A stretch of DNA of 38,460 bases from positions 1-38,460 of the IMG/VR virus record IMGVR_UViG_3300048838_001849, one strand, 5' to 3'. This document shows positions 8,924 to 17,295 of the stretch, piece by piece. The number at the start of each line of letters is the position of its first letter. Positions within the stretch are counted from its first letter, which is position 1. The translations under genes and the position numbers were made by a program. The stretch comes from a virus. The notes beneath the pieces were generated by a model. The model saw only the letters and a list, made by a program, of their open reading frames with translations. It was not told the DNA's origin and did no database searches.

Positions 8924-11836
8924 ATGACCCAAGCCGACGAAATCCGTGACTTTGTCGTAGATAATTTCACCGAGCCAGCGCGATCGCGGGGAGATACACG
9001 CCTGACTATTCGGGCAGGAGATGTCCATACTGCAATGAAGCTTGAAAACGCGATGCCGGCAGTTTGTAGTGCGATTGGCAGCGCAAAGTTCTGGGCACGC
9101 GCAAATGTACGGCAGATTGGCCGTGAAGGACCGGCAAATGGCAGCAGCGTGACTTGGACGTTCGATCTCGCAAACGGCGCCGTATTCAACGTCGAAGCTG
9201 CCGAGATGGAGTTACGGAACCGATATGGACCTCCGTCTGTCTTCACTGAAAAGATGGTAGGGTTTCATCTGAACGATGGGCGTGCTGTCGCGCTACAGCG
9301 CGATATCAAGCAGGTCCAAGTATGGGTCGAGGCCAAAGCTCAGTCGAATGCGCCTCCCGTCGAAAAGAAGCTCGAGTATGCGGCAAACCGCGGCCGTCAC
9401 TCAAATCTTCCCGACCGGCTGAAACACAACCCTCCGACCGAACTTCGAGACCGGGGCTTCCCGAGGGAGGTGCTCAGCTTAAGGGTGGCAAATGCTTCAC
9501 AACTGAACAACCTCCTAGACTGGTACGAAGGACATTCGCCGACCTTAGACTTCAGAGCACTGGAGATACTGAAAGACAATTTCATATCTAAATTTCCCGA
9601 CTTCACGGACTTTCGCGCCAGCGAGGGGATGTACTGGAATCGAGTACGTCGCGAGAAACAGGCATGGATCGAGAAGGCTCGAACGCTATCCGATAGCAAT
9701 GACGGACGACAACAGAGCGCCTTGGGTGCGAAGCTATTGGACTTCATCGGCTCGAGCGAATGCGAGGCTTTGCATTGGAGAATGAAGGCAGGTCTGAAGG
9801 ATATTCGAGCGAAACATTCGGCACTCCTCGAGAATGCGGCCGGAGAACTCGTCTCTAGCCGATTGGAGCCTGCTGCAGCGACCGAAGAATTCGTCAGATC
9901 CGTCTGGCCTGCCTACTCAAAGGGACACGAAGAGAACTACCCTTACGGAGATATGCGCACTATCCCGACAGCACTTCTTGCGCTCGTTAGACCGAGCAAT
10001 GCGGTAGTGGTTCACTATCAACCAATGCACACAGCAGGAACCCGGCTTCTTCACAGATCGCTATTCAAGAACGCGCCGTTCTCCGCAACGGAGTACCAAG
10101 ATGTGCTTTCCATGTGCGGTGAGATCGCCGTTGCGATGCGCGACTCTTGGAACTGGGATCCGCAGGATCTGTGGGATATCCAAAGTTTTATCTGGGAGAC
10201 CTGTCGAACCTCCGGGACCACTCCGAAAGATGAAAGCCACGCAGATATGCCAATAGCACTCCAAACTGCCTCTTTCGGGGGTCCACAAAATCTGATCCTT
10301 TACGGACCTCCCGGCACCGGCAAGACCTACGCAACGGTTTGGGAAGCGGTCCGTCTTTGCATCGGAGAGGACGCTGCCGCTCCGATCCAGAACGACCGTA
10401 ATGCCTTAACGGCCGAATATCGGCGCCTCACGAGCGAGGGACAGATTGAGTTCGTTACGTTCCACCAGTCGTTTTCATACGAAGACTTTATAGAAAGTCT
10501 TCGGCCGGTTTCCGAAACCGTTGGCGCGGACAATGAGCAGGAAGTCGGGACGTCAGGTGGATTCAGTCTCAAAGTTTACCCCGGAATATTCAAGGTGATC
10601 AGCGAGAGAGCCCGCCTGGACACCGGCAATGCTCCGATGAAACGGCTCGATCGGTCCAGACCAATTTACAAGATTGCACTGGGTCAACGCGGAAGCGACG
10701 AAGACCGCATACAAAAGGTTCTCGACAACTCAATCATCCATCTCGGCTGGGGTGGTGATATTGATTGGTCCGATGGACGGTTCGACAGTTTCGAGGAAAT
10801 CAAGAAGCATTGGAACGAGAAAAAAGATCCGAACGCTTCTGGCAAGGACCCCAATATTGAAATGACCTACGCTTTCAGGTCGGGACTGCAGACCGGGGAC
10901 TATGTGATTATTTCCGACGGGAGAGACAGCTACCGCGCTTTCGGAAAGGTAACAGGCGAGTATGAGTTTGATCACACCGATAGTTTTCTTCCTCACAGAC
11001 GCAAGGTCGAATGGATCTGGCGCAATGATAAAGGGGCAGAAAGGACGACTTTCTATCCCAAGAATTTCAGGCGACAAGCAGCATATCGACTGGATCCAAA
11101 CCTGATCGACTGGGACGCACTGGAAACGGTCGTGATAGGGTCGGACGCAGAACGCCCTGTCGCAGGCGCACGCCCCCATGTCCTGATCATCGACGAGATC
11201 AACCGAGCGAATATCTCCAAGGTTTTCGGCGAGCTCATCACGTTGCTGGAGGCAGATAAGCGTCTTGGCTGCGAGAACGAAGTTAGGGTACGACTTCCCT
11301 ATTCTGGAACGATCTTTGGCGTTCCGCCGAACCTACACATCATTGGCACAATGAACACCGCCGATCGTTCGATCGCGCTGCTCGATACTGCATTGCGTCG
11401 TCGGTTCGCCTTTAGCGAATTGATGCCGGACACGTCCGCGCTTCAAACGGCTATGCGTGCCAACGGCCTCAACGCCGAGAACATGGACGGAATCAATCTT
11501 GTTAAACTGCTGACCACGATTAATGAGCGCATCGAATATCTCTTCGACCGCGAGCATCAGATCGGCCACGCTTATTTTACCGGCTGCCGCGACCGCGCAG
11601 ATGTGATGAGTGTTATGCGTAACAAGGTCATCCCGTTGTTGGCCGAGTATTTTTACGAGGACTGGTCGAAGGTCGCCATCGTACTTGGTGACGGGAATGG
11701 GGCGACCACGGGCAATTTCATCGAAGCAAAGAAGCTGTTACCTCCCAGCAATTTCAATGGTGATGACGAACTGGGCGGTGAGAAGGTTCGTTGGATCGTC
11801 AAAGCAGAATTCGACTTCTCGGAGTTCGCGGCCTGA
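8924..11836 (+). CDS. McrB-type GTPase/AAA+ restriction subunit with inserted EVE-like domain
   Basis: NTP-driven translocase subunit of a type IV (modification-dependent) restriction system; McrB proteins use GTP. Residues 1-130 form a compact N-terminal domain (GDVHTAMKLENAMPAVCSA) of unknown role, probably target recognition, followed by a mostly helical linker. The AAA+ core has Walker A GPPGTGK (461-467), Walker B LIIDEINR (754-761) and the McrB signature MNTADRS (810-816) followed by LRRRF. Walker A and B are about 290 residues apart. Residues about 570-745 form an extra domain (GLQTGDYVIISDG, AFGKVTGEYEFD, HRRKVEWIW) resembling EVE/PUA-like modified-base readers. Its TGA overlaps the mcrC ATG (TGATG), so they are coupled. 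Total length (970) is about twice that of E. coli McrB. The McrB call is firm; the EVE call is by eye. Confidence 0.9.
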   Translation: MTQADEIRDFVVDNFTEPARSRGDTRLTIRAGDVHTAMKLENAMPAVCSAIGSAKFWARANVRQIGREGPANGSSVTWTFDLANGAVFNVEAAEMELRNRYGPPSVFTEKMVGFHLNDGRAVALQRDIKQVQVWVEAKAQSNAPPVEKKLEYAANRGRHSNLPDRLKHNPPTELRDRGFPREVLSLRVANASQLNNLLDWYEGHSPTLDFRALEILKDNFISKFPDFTDFRASEGMYWNRVRREKQAWIEKARTLSDSNDGRQQSALGAKLLDFIGSSECEALHWRMKAGLKDIRAKHSALLENAAGELVSSRLEPAAATEEFVRSVWPAYSKGHEENYPYGDMRTIPTALLALVRPSNAVVVHYQPMHTAGTRLLHRSLFKNAPFSATEYQDVLSMCGEIAVAMRDSWNWDPQDLWDIQSFIWETCRTSGTTPKDESHADMPIALQTASFGGPQNLILYGPPGTGKTYATVWEAVRLCIGEDAAAPIQNDRNALTAEYRRLTSEGQIEFVTFHQSFSYEDFIESLRPVSETVGADNEQEVGTSGGFSLKVYPGIFKVISERARLDTGNAPMKRLDRSRPIYKIALGQRGSDEDRIQKVLDNSIIHLGWGGDIDWSDGRFDSFEEIKKHWNEKKDPNASGKDPNIEMTYAFRSGLQTGDYVIISDGRDSYRAFGKVTGEYEFDHTDSFLPHRRKVEWIWRNDKGAERTTFYPKNFRRQAAYRLDPNLIDWDALETVVIGSDAERPVAGARPHVLIIDEINRANISKVFGELITLLEADKRLGCENEVRVRLPYSGTIFGVPPNLHIIGTMNTADRSIALLDTALRRRFAFSELMPDTSALQTAMRANGLNAENMDGINLVKLLTTINERIEYLFDREHQIGHAYFTGCRDRADVMSVMRNKVIPLLAEYFYEDWSKVAIVLGDGNGATTGNFIEAKKLLPPSNFNGDDELGGEKVRWIVKAEFDFSEFAA

Positions 11837-13122
11837 TGAGGTCCTATACCGTCCGCGAATGGGACAAGCTCACTTATGGCGACGGCGACGGGCAGATCCC
11901 GGAGCATTTCGCTGACCGGCTGGCGAGCTTAGCGCTGCGCTCACCCTTTGCAGGCAGGGGCGGCAGCGGTGTGCTTGAACACGGCCGCCATGCGCTCCGG
12001 GCGCGGGGCGTGGTCGGGATCCTAGCCGCCAAGGACTGCAGCTTGGAGATTCTGCCTAAGATCGATGTCGCGCCCGGTGAGAGTGTCAGCCGTGTGAATG
12101 CGGCGATACGTAAGCGCCTAATCCACATGCTGGCCGTGGCGCTCGATCTGAAGGTCGATCTCGGGACGATAACGGAGCTTGCATGGCAGCGTGAGACGTT
12201 GCTTGAAATCCTGGTTCGCATTTTTTGCGAGAAGCTCACCGAAGCGGTCCGAAAGGGCATGCCGCGCCGCTATGTTGAGGAAGCAGACGACCTATCTTCC
12301 TTGCGCGGTAGGCTCAATGTCGTGCGCCAGTTCACCCGCCACGCGGTCAACCCTTCCCGTCTCGCCTGCCGGTTCGATGTCCTTTCCGAGGACACCCCGT
12401 TGAACCGGATTATGAAGGCGGCGGTCGCCCATCTATATCGAACATCTCGAAGTTCGGCGAACCAACAACGCTTGCGCGAACTGGCTTTCGTCTATGCGGA
12501 TATAACAGAGGCTCAGCCGGCGGCTCTCCGATGGGATGAAGTCGTGATCGACCGGACCAACCGCCGATGGCAGGAGCTTCTGGGCATGGCCCGGCTTTTT
12601 TTGCTCTATCGCTATCAGACGACGACTGGAGGCCTGAGCCAGGGGACCGCGCTACTTTTTGAAATGAACTCACTATTCGAAGAATACGTCGGTCGCCTCA
12701 TCTCTCGGGCTTTGACAGGGACTGATCTTACGGTGACGTTACAAGGCGGCCGCCTTTTCTGTCTGACCGCAGAAACTACCGAGCGTGGACTTTTTCAGAC
12801 AAAGCCTGACATCCTAATTCGTCGAGCAGGTGTCACGACGCATGTGATCGATACAAAATGGAAGCGAATCACTTCCCGGATTGACGATCCTAAGCAAGGC
12901 GTCTCGCAAGGCGATGTCTACCAGATGATGGCCTATGCACAGCTCTACCGTGCTCCGCGTCTTACACTCCTGTATCCGCATCATCCGGGGTTGGGCGGCG
13001 AGGAAGACGTTCACTCTCGACACCGAATAACCGGGCACGACACCATCCTCGAAACTGCAAGCATTGATGTGGCGAACGGTAACAAGGTTCTTGACCGGCT
13101 CCGGAGTCTGCTCCTGGCCTAA
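11836..13122 (+). CDS. McrC-type restriction endonuclease subunit
   Basis: Nuclease partner of McrB, 428 residues, matching the usual McrC length. The N-terminal half is the McrB-docking region. The C-terminal half has a PD-(D/E)xK nuclease: KPDILI (Asp325), VIDTKWK (Asp340, Lys342), then QGDVYQMMAYAQLY, the Q-x-Y helix of this fold. I chose the ATG at 11836, which overlaps the mcrB stop, rather than the longer frame from 11791 that would start inside mcrB. McrB and McrC would assemble into a ring complex that cleaves DNA carrying particular base modifications; which modification is not predictable here. The gene ends the plus-strand run, and 279 bases separate it from the convergent RepB-like gene. 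Confidence 0.93.
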   Translation: MRSYTVREWDKLTYGDGDGQIPEHFADRLASLALRSPFAGRGGSGVLEHGRHALRARGVVGILAAKDCSLEILPKIDVAPGESVSRVNAAIRKRLIHMLAVALDLKVDLGTITELAWQRETLLEILVRIFCEKLTEAVRKGMPRRYVEEADDLSSLRGRLNVVRQFTRHAVNPSRLACRFDVLSEDTPLNRIMKAAVAHLYRTSRSSANQQRLRELAFVYADITEAQPAALRWDEVVIDRTNRRWQELLGMARLFLLYRYQTTTGGLSQGTALLFEMNSLFEEYVGRLISRALTGTDLTVTLQGGRLFCLTAETTERGLFQTKPDILIRRAGVTTHVIDTKWKRITSRIDDPKQGVSQGDVYQMMAYAQLYRAPRLTLLYPHHPGLGGEEDVHSRHRITGHDTILETASIDVANGNKVLDRLRSLLLA

Positions 13123-13401
13123 CAGGCTAGCGGTTTTCGGAGTATACTGATCTGAAGAAGCTCGAGTTGCAGTGTCGAATGCGCCGGGCCCGCGCCCGAT
13201 CGTTGCAAACTTTCGGTCGGGCGCTCGGCCGATCTTTAGGATCAGCCTAGTGGGCTCCGAACGGGTTCGCCGCCATCCCCACCACCGCGCTTGATCCGCC
13301 TCACAGTGCGGCTTCTCCAGCGGTCCCCGCGCTTCTCGGGTCCGGGTCCCCATAAATGGCCGAACGATCCGCTGTCGTTCGACCTATCAGCCTGACGCAA
13401 T
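13123..13401. other. Convergent intergenic region
   Basis: About 280 bases between the stop of mcrC and the stop of the RepB-like gene. It is GC-rich with short self-complementary stretches around 13185-13245, but I see no stem followed by a T-tract that would pass as a clear terminator. No coding frame has recognisable content. Confidence 0.4.
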
Positions 13402-14307
13402 TCAGGCTGCCGAACTTTCAAGTTCTGCAATCTTCTCGAATTCTGACAATATTTCTCGGTGATGTTGCGTCAAGTACCGAACCACACGCGCATTGCCGAG
13501 CAGCGCGCCTAGAAATCCCTTGGCGAGAACAAAATCGAGATGATCGACACCGTAGGATTGCTCCGCCATTTTGAATTCGCGCTCGAGATTCGTGGATTCT
13601 CGCTCCATCAGCGCGATCTGATTCTCGGTAAGCCCTTTGATGACCTTTTGCTTCGCGGACTCGATCAGCTGATCTTGCGGTGTGGCGGCGACCAATGATC
13701 TCGCATAGGTGATCGAATACTTGTTCATCGCGACCATGAGCTCCGATGCCTCCATCTGCCGCATAGGGGTCATCTTCCTGATCTCGGTAAACGAATTGAT
13801 CGGCACATGCTTGTCCTTGAGGAGTTCTACTGCCTCGGGACAGATGCCCTCCAACAATCTGCGCTTTTTCCGGATACCAGTGACGTTCACGTTCAGGGCT
13901 TTGGCAATCCGCTCTTCGGGTACGCCGCGTTCGACGGCATTCAGGATCATCTTGTGCTCTTGAACGATCGCAATGCGGTTGACCCGACGATTGTAGGTGA
14001 ACGCCTCGTCATCGGTGGAAATCAGGCAGGCGACTTCCGTCTCGCCCATTTCTTTCAGGATCTCGACCCGTAGATGCCCGTCCAGAAGCAGGAATTTGCC
14101 CGCCTCGCTTCGATCGCGCGCCACGATCGGCGGTTCGATAATCCCTACCTCCTGGATCGAGGCCGCTATTTGCGCGTATTTTGGAGTCTTCTTCACATTA
14201 GGCGCGACGATCCGAAGCGGCTGGATACTCGAAATCAAGATGCGTTGGCCGACCTCCTCGAAAGCCATCCGCACCGAGGTTTCGGGATTTTTCGGAGCCA
14301 TACTCAA
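13402..14307 (-). CDS. RepB-type ParB-like partition protein
   Basis: A 301-residue ParB-superfamily protein. The N-terminal ParB fold shows a box-I-like region (QIAASIQEVGIIEPP) and LLLDGHLRVEILKEMG in place of the usual GxRR box II. A central helix-turn-helix follows (PEERIAKALNVNVTGIRKKRR, about 125-145), then a helical C-terminal region like the RepB C-terminal domain of alphaproteobacterial plasmids. Such proteins bind DNA sites, and in plasmids they work with a ParA/RepA ATPase, which is absent here. Its ATG overlaps the stop of the preceding parB (ATGA, 14304-14307), so it is the last gene of the recombinase operon. A role in maintenance or in guiding recombination of an integrated element is inferred. 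Confidence 0.82.
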   Translation of the reverse strand: MSMAPKNPETSVRMAFEEVGQRILISSIQPLRIVAPNVKKTPKYAQIAASIQEVGIIEPPIVARDRSEAGKFLLLDGHLRVEILKEMGETEVACLISTDDEAFTYNRRVNRIAIVQEHKMILNAVERGVPEERIAKALNVNVTGIRKKRRLLEGICPEAVELLKDKHVPINSFTEIRKMTPMRQMEASELMVAMNKYSITYARSLVAATPQDQLIESAKQKVIKGLTENQIALMERESTNLEREFKMAEQSYGVDHLDFVLAKGFLGALLGNARVVRYLTQHHREILSEFEKIAELESSAA

Positions 14308-15191
14308 CCCTGTCTGCCGATTGGAATGCGCTCCGCCAAATTCCGCGGCAGGGTGTCCAGCCCTTCCGCACGCAATAGCGTGACAAAATTTTCGTCGGCG
14401 AAGAGATGGCGTAACGCCTCGGTCACGAATACCAGTCGGTCATGGGTAGCCCCCGCTTTCCGAATAAGCAGTCGTTTCTTGTCGGTATCCGCTCGGTAGG
14501 CTCGCAGAAGGGCATCCGCTGATATTGTACTTGTGCGTCGTTGCTGCGTAGTCTTGAGTCCTTTACCGCGCCGCCGCCGTTGCTCGACGACGCGCTTGGC
14601 GATCAACAGCCTGCGGCCACGCAGAATGTTTTTCTCATAGGCTTGCTGCAACGCGCGCTGCGTGCCCGCATCATCAGCCTCGGCAATCTCGACGGCAACA
14701 CTGACTGGAATCTGACCTGATTCAACCGCGCGCAGGAGACGATGTTCGCCTTTCTCCAGTAGCCGGATTACGCCACGGACGTACTCCAGGGATAGATCGG
14801 TCTTGCGTGCGATTTCAATCTCTTTATAGCCCCGGCGCTTCAGGCCTTCGATATCATGGAGCAGATCGATGGCGCGGTGCTGCCTACGGGCACAATTCTC
14901 GACCAGGCTCATCACCAGGCAATCTTCAGCGGTTGCTTCAACCACCAACGCCGGGATCTCTCGCTCTCCCAGCGCTTGGAACGCCTCAACACGACCCTGC
15001 CCGCATATTAGGTCGTATTGGGGGCCATTCGGACGCTCATGCCGAGTTACGGTTATGGGCTTTTTCAATCCCAAGTGTTCGATGTTCGCGACGATCTCCT
15101 TGAATAGCCGCTTGTTACGCAATCGCGGATTGATCACGTTGATCCGGTCGATTGGCACCATTTGGACGGACGAAACGGCGGAGTTTGTCAT
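14304..15191 (-). CDS. ParB/Spo0J-like DNA-binding protein
   Basis: A 295-residue ParB-like protein. It has the N-terminal ParB domain (IDRINVINPRLRNKRLFKEI; GQGRVEAFQALGEREIPALV, about 66-85; SLVENCARRQHRAIDLLHDI) followed by a KorB/ParB-type HTH (GYKEIEIARKTDLSLEYVRG). A basic linker RRRRGKG and a helical C-terminus complete it. The ATG overlaps the recombinase stop as ATGA (15188-15191), and its own stop overlaps the next ATG, so the three genes are almost certainly one transcript with coupled translation. Two different ParB-like proteins next to each other without a ParA suggest a non-classical partition or a recombination-accessory system; this is inference. Confidence 0.85.
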   Translation of the reverse strand: MTNSAVSSVQMVPIDRINVINPRLRNKRLFKEIVANIEHLGLKKPITVTRHERPNGPQYDLICGQGRVEAFQALGEREIPALVVEATAEDCLVMSLVENCARRQHRAIDLLHDIEGLKRRGYKEIEIARKTDLSLEYVRGVIRLLEKGEHRLLRAVESGQIPVSVAVEIAEADDAGTQRALQQAYEKNILRGRRLLIAKRVVEQRRRRGKGLKTTQQRRTSTISADALLRAYRADTDKKRLLIRKAGATHDRLVFVTEALRHLFADENFVTLLRAEGLDTLPRNLAERIPIGRQG

Positions 15192-16762
15192 GCAACCTCC
15201 AAAATCTTCACCCGCGCGGCCATGCCATAAAGCGCATCGAGCGTGTCGTAACGATAGGCATCGAGCGAGATGCCGTTGTATTCCGCGAGCCGCAGCTTCG
15301 GCAGACTCATGTCGACCCTTGGTAACAAGTAATAATCACGTGCCGCCTTGTTCGCCCGATCCATTCGAACCGCGACGGTGAGGTCTGGCTGAAGTCGGGT
15401 GTCGAACCGAATATGCCAGCGGAGTGAACCAGCGTCGGTTTCACGACATCGGGCGATGACGACTGAGACCGTGAATTCACCGTTGACCGTTAAAAGGTCT
15501 GTCAGTGGGTCGCGGACCGACTTTCCACCTATCCGCTCGATTTCGGCCGCCGTCTCGTTGAGGATTCCGGGGTGTAGCTGCCGCAACGAGCGGTTGATCT
15601 CGATGTAGCGATAATCTCGGTCCGGCGTGAAGCCGACGAGCTGGTAGGCACGTAGCAGACTTCCAAATCGACCCTGATAGGCGCTGCTAGACGGGAGACT
15701 TTCAGATTCGTCGATAATTAGGCCCGAGAGATAGCCACGCTGCTCGAATAAGCGCCTTAGGCCATCCAGCAATTCCTGGTCGCTAAAGCGTTTCGAACGC
15801 TCTTGAATGATAGCCTGCGCCGCTTCGAACAAACTGCGATCCACAATCGGTTCGAAGACGTCGCTGATGCGGATCCACATCTCTGGCGTATTGCGAACTC
15901 TCTTTTTCTTGAGTTTGAAAGAAATCCGGTTCCAAACATTGTCTCCGACGTATTTCGGATTGATGAGAACCTGATGGACCGTTCCACGCGTCCAGGGCCG
16001 CCCGAGATCCGTAACGACGCCGCGAGCATTCAGAATGCCGGCAATTTCATTCTCAAGTTTGCCCTCCTCAACGAACGCTCGATACATCCAACACACCGTT
16101 TCTACTTCATCTGGTGGCCCGGGGATGAGGACGATCCGATCGGTCTGGATGCTTTTGTGCTCTCCTCGGTCGAGCTCGCCTTTCGGCGCGCCGCTCTGAT
16201 CGATCAGCTGGCGCCGAAGTCCGTATCCGGCCATCCCGCCCTGCCGAAATCCATGTTCGATCAGACGGCATTGGCCCGCGAAGACTTTCGTGGACAGCTC
16301 GCGGCTGTATTCGCCGGCCATCGCACGTTTGACGCCCTTCACAATCGTCGAAACCGGACTGCCGTCGTTTTCGAACTGCTCTGCGCAATACTGCACCGTG
16401 ATACCAGCGCGCTTGCAGATATACTCGTAGTACGCACTCTCGTCGGCGTCCTGAAAGCGACCCCAGCGGCTGACGTCGTAAACCAGAATGACCGTGAAAT
16501 CGGCCTTCCCACTCTGCACTTCCTCGATCAGTCGCTTCAGCGCGTCGCGACCATCGATACGCAGCCCACTGCGTCCCTCGTCCGCGAAGGTTCGAACGAT
16601 CTCGAACCCGCGTCGCTCGGCATAAGACCGGATCGCATCGGCCTGATTTTCGGTTGAATATTGCTGGTGGTCGGTCGACATCCGCACATATTGGGCGGCG
16701 CGCGTTGAGGGAACTGCGTTTGTCGGCACCTGTCCAGGGCCATTTGGGCCGGGATCGACCAC
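15188..16762 (-). CDS. Large serine recombinase
   Basis: Site-specific recombinase of the large serine family. The N-terminal resolvase domain carries YVRMSTDHQQYSTENQ with the predicted nucleophile Ser29 (counting from the chosen start) and the conserved YDVSRWGRF region. The recombinase domain includes GGMAGYGLRRQL and the turn motif HQVLINPKYVGDNVW, followed by a C-terminal region of about 200 residues without an obvious zinc ribbon. The open frame begins with TTG at 16804, but GTG at 16762 has GGAGGGAGAGG just upstream and is preferred (524 residues). The gene heads the operon with two ParB-like genes and is divergent from the small regulator-like gene at 16895, so the 130-base gap should hold their control region. 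It probably integrates or excises this element. Confidence 0.88.
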   Translation of the reverse strand: MVDPGPNGPGQVPTNAVPSTRAAQYVRMSTDHQQYSTENQADAIRSYAERRGFEIVRTFADEGRSGLRIDGRDALKRLIEEVQSGKADFTVILVYDVSRWGRFQDADESAYYEYICKRAGITVQYCAEQFENDGSPVSTIVKGVKRAMAGEYSRELSTKVFAGQCRLIEHGFRQGGMAGYGLRRQLIDQSGAPKGELDRGEHKSIQTDRIVLIPGPPDEVETVCWMYRAFVEEGKLENEIAGILNARGVVTDLGRPWTRGTVHQVLINPKYVGDNVWNRISFKLKKKRVRNTPEMWIRISDVFEPIVDRSLFEAAQAIIQERSKRFSDQELLDGLRRLFEQRGYLSGLIIDESESLPSSSAYQGRFGSLLRAYQLVGFTPDRDYRYIEINRSLRQLHPGILNETAAEIERIGGKSVRDPLTDLLTVNGEFTVSVVIARCRETDAGSLRWHIRFDTRLQPDLTVAVRMDRANKAARDYYLLPRVDMSLPKLRLAEYNGISLDAYRYDTLDALYGMAARVKILEVA

Positions 16763-16894
16763 GTGCCTCTCCCTCCATGCGTGGCCGTGATTGCTTTCGA
16801 TCAACCAGCGCCATTCTTGATACCCGAGGGGGATTTGGCAGGAATTTTCTGCCGCTTCTGACTCTTCCGCAATCTAACGAGGAAGAGGCAGGCC

Positions 16895-17278
16895 ATGCGA
16901 AAGAAGATGGGCAATGTTTTGCCGAAAACAGGCAATGTTTTGCACCGAAGGAGGCGCAATGGAAATCTGGGTGTAAATTGCGCAGACGTCTTAGCCACAG
17001 CCTTGAAGAAGGAACTGGGCTCGACGCATCGGGCAATTAAGCTGGCGATGCGATGGACAGATGCGAGCGAACGGACCGTAAAATATTGGTTCGCTGGCGC
17101 CGGCGTGCCCAGCGGCGAGCACCTGATCGCGCTTGCTCAACATTCAGACGTCGTCTTGGTAACATTCCTTCAACTCGCCAATCGTCCCTGTCATGCAGCA
17201 GCCCTACGCATCATCCAGGCCTGCGAGCAAATTCACGAATCCCTGGAAGAGATCCGGAGTTTAACTCGCAACTCGTAA
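16895..17278 (+). CDS. Small regulator-like protein next to recombinase
   Basis: A 127-residue basic protein. Its centre (LATALKKELGSTHRAIKLAMRWTDASERTVKYWFAGAGVPSGEHLIALA, about 33-82 in the frame) reads like a helix-turn-helix: a short turn, then ERTVKYWF as the recognition helix. I recall similar small proteins in rhizobial mobile regions but cannot name the family. The N-terminus is odd: the first 16 codons contain two copies of a 14-base palindromic motif 21 bases apart, giving a repeated GNVL. The frame starts at ATG 16895 with AGGAAGAGGCAGG upstream. A strong AAGGAGG at about 16948-16954 precedes an ATG (16959) that is in another frame and stops after five codons. It is divergent from the recombinase, so it may regulate excision. 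Confidence 0.6.
   Translation: MRKKMGNVLPKTGNVLHRRRRNGNLGVNCADVLATALKKELGSTHRAIKLAMRWTDASERTVKYWFAGAGVPSGEHLIALAQHSDVVLVTFLQLANRPCHAAALRIIQACEQIHESLEEIRSLTRNS
16910..16944. promoter_or_regulatory. Twin 14-bp palindromes, candidate operator
   Basis: GGCAATGTTTTGCC at 16910-16923 has perfect arms GGCAA/TTGCC around TGTT. An almost identical copy, GGCAATGTTTTGCA, lies at 16931-16944. The 21-base spacing puts both on the same face of the helix. They lie at the 5' end of the small regulator-like gene and about 150 bases upstream of the recombinase start, fitting an autoregulatory operator (inference). Confidence 0.5.
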
Positions 17279-17295
17279 GCCACGCGCGCGAACCC

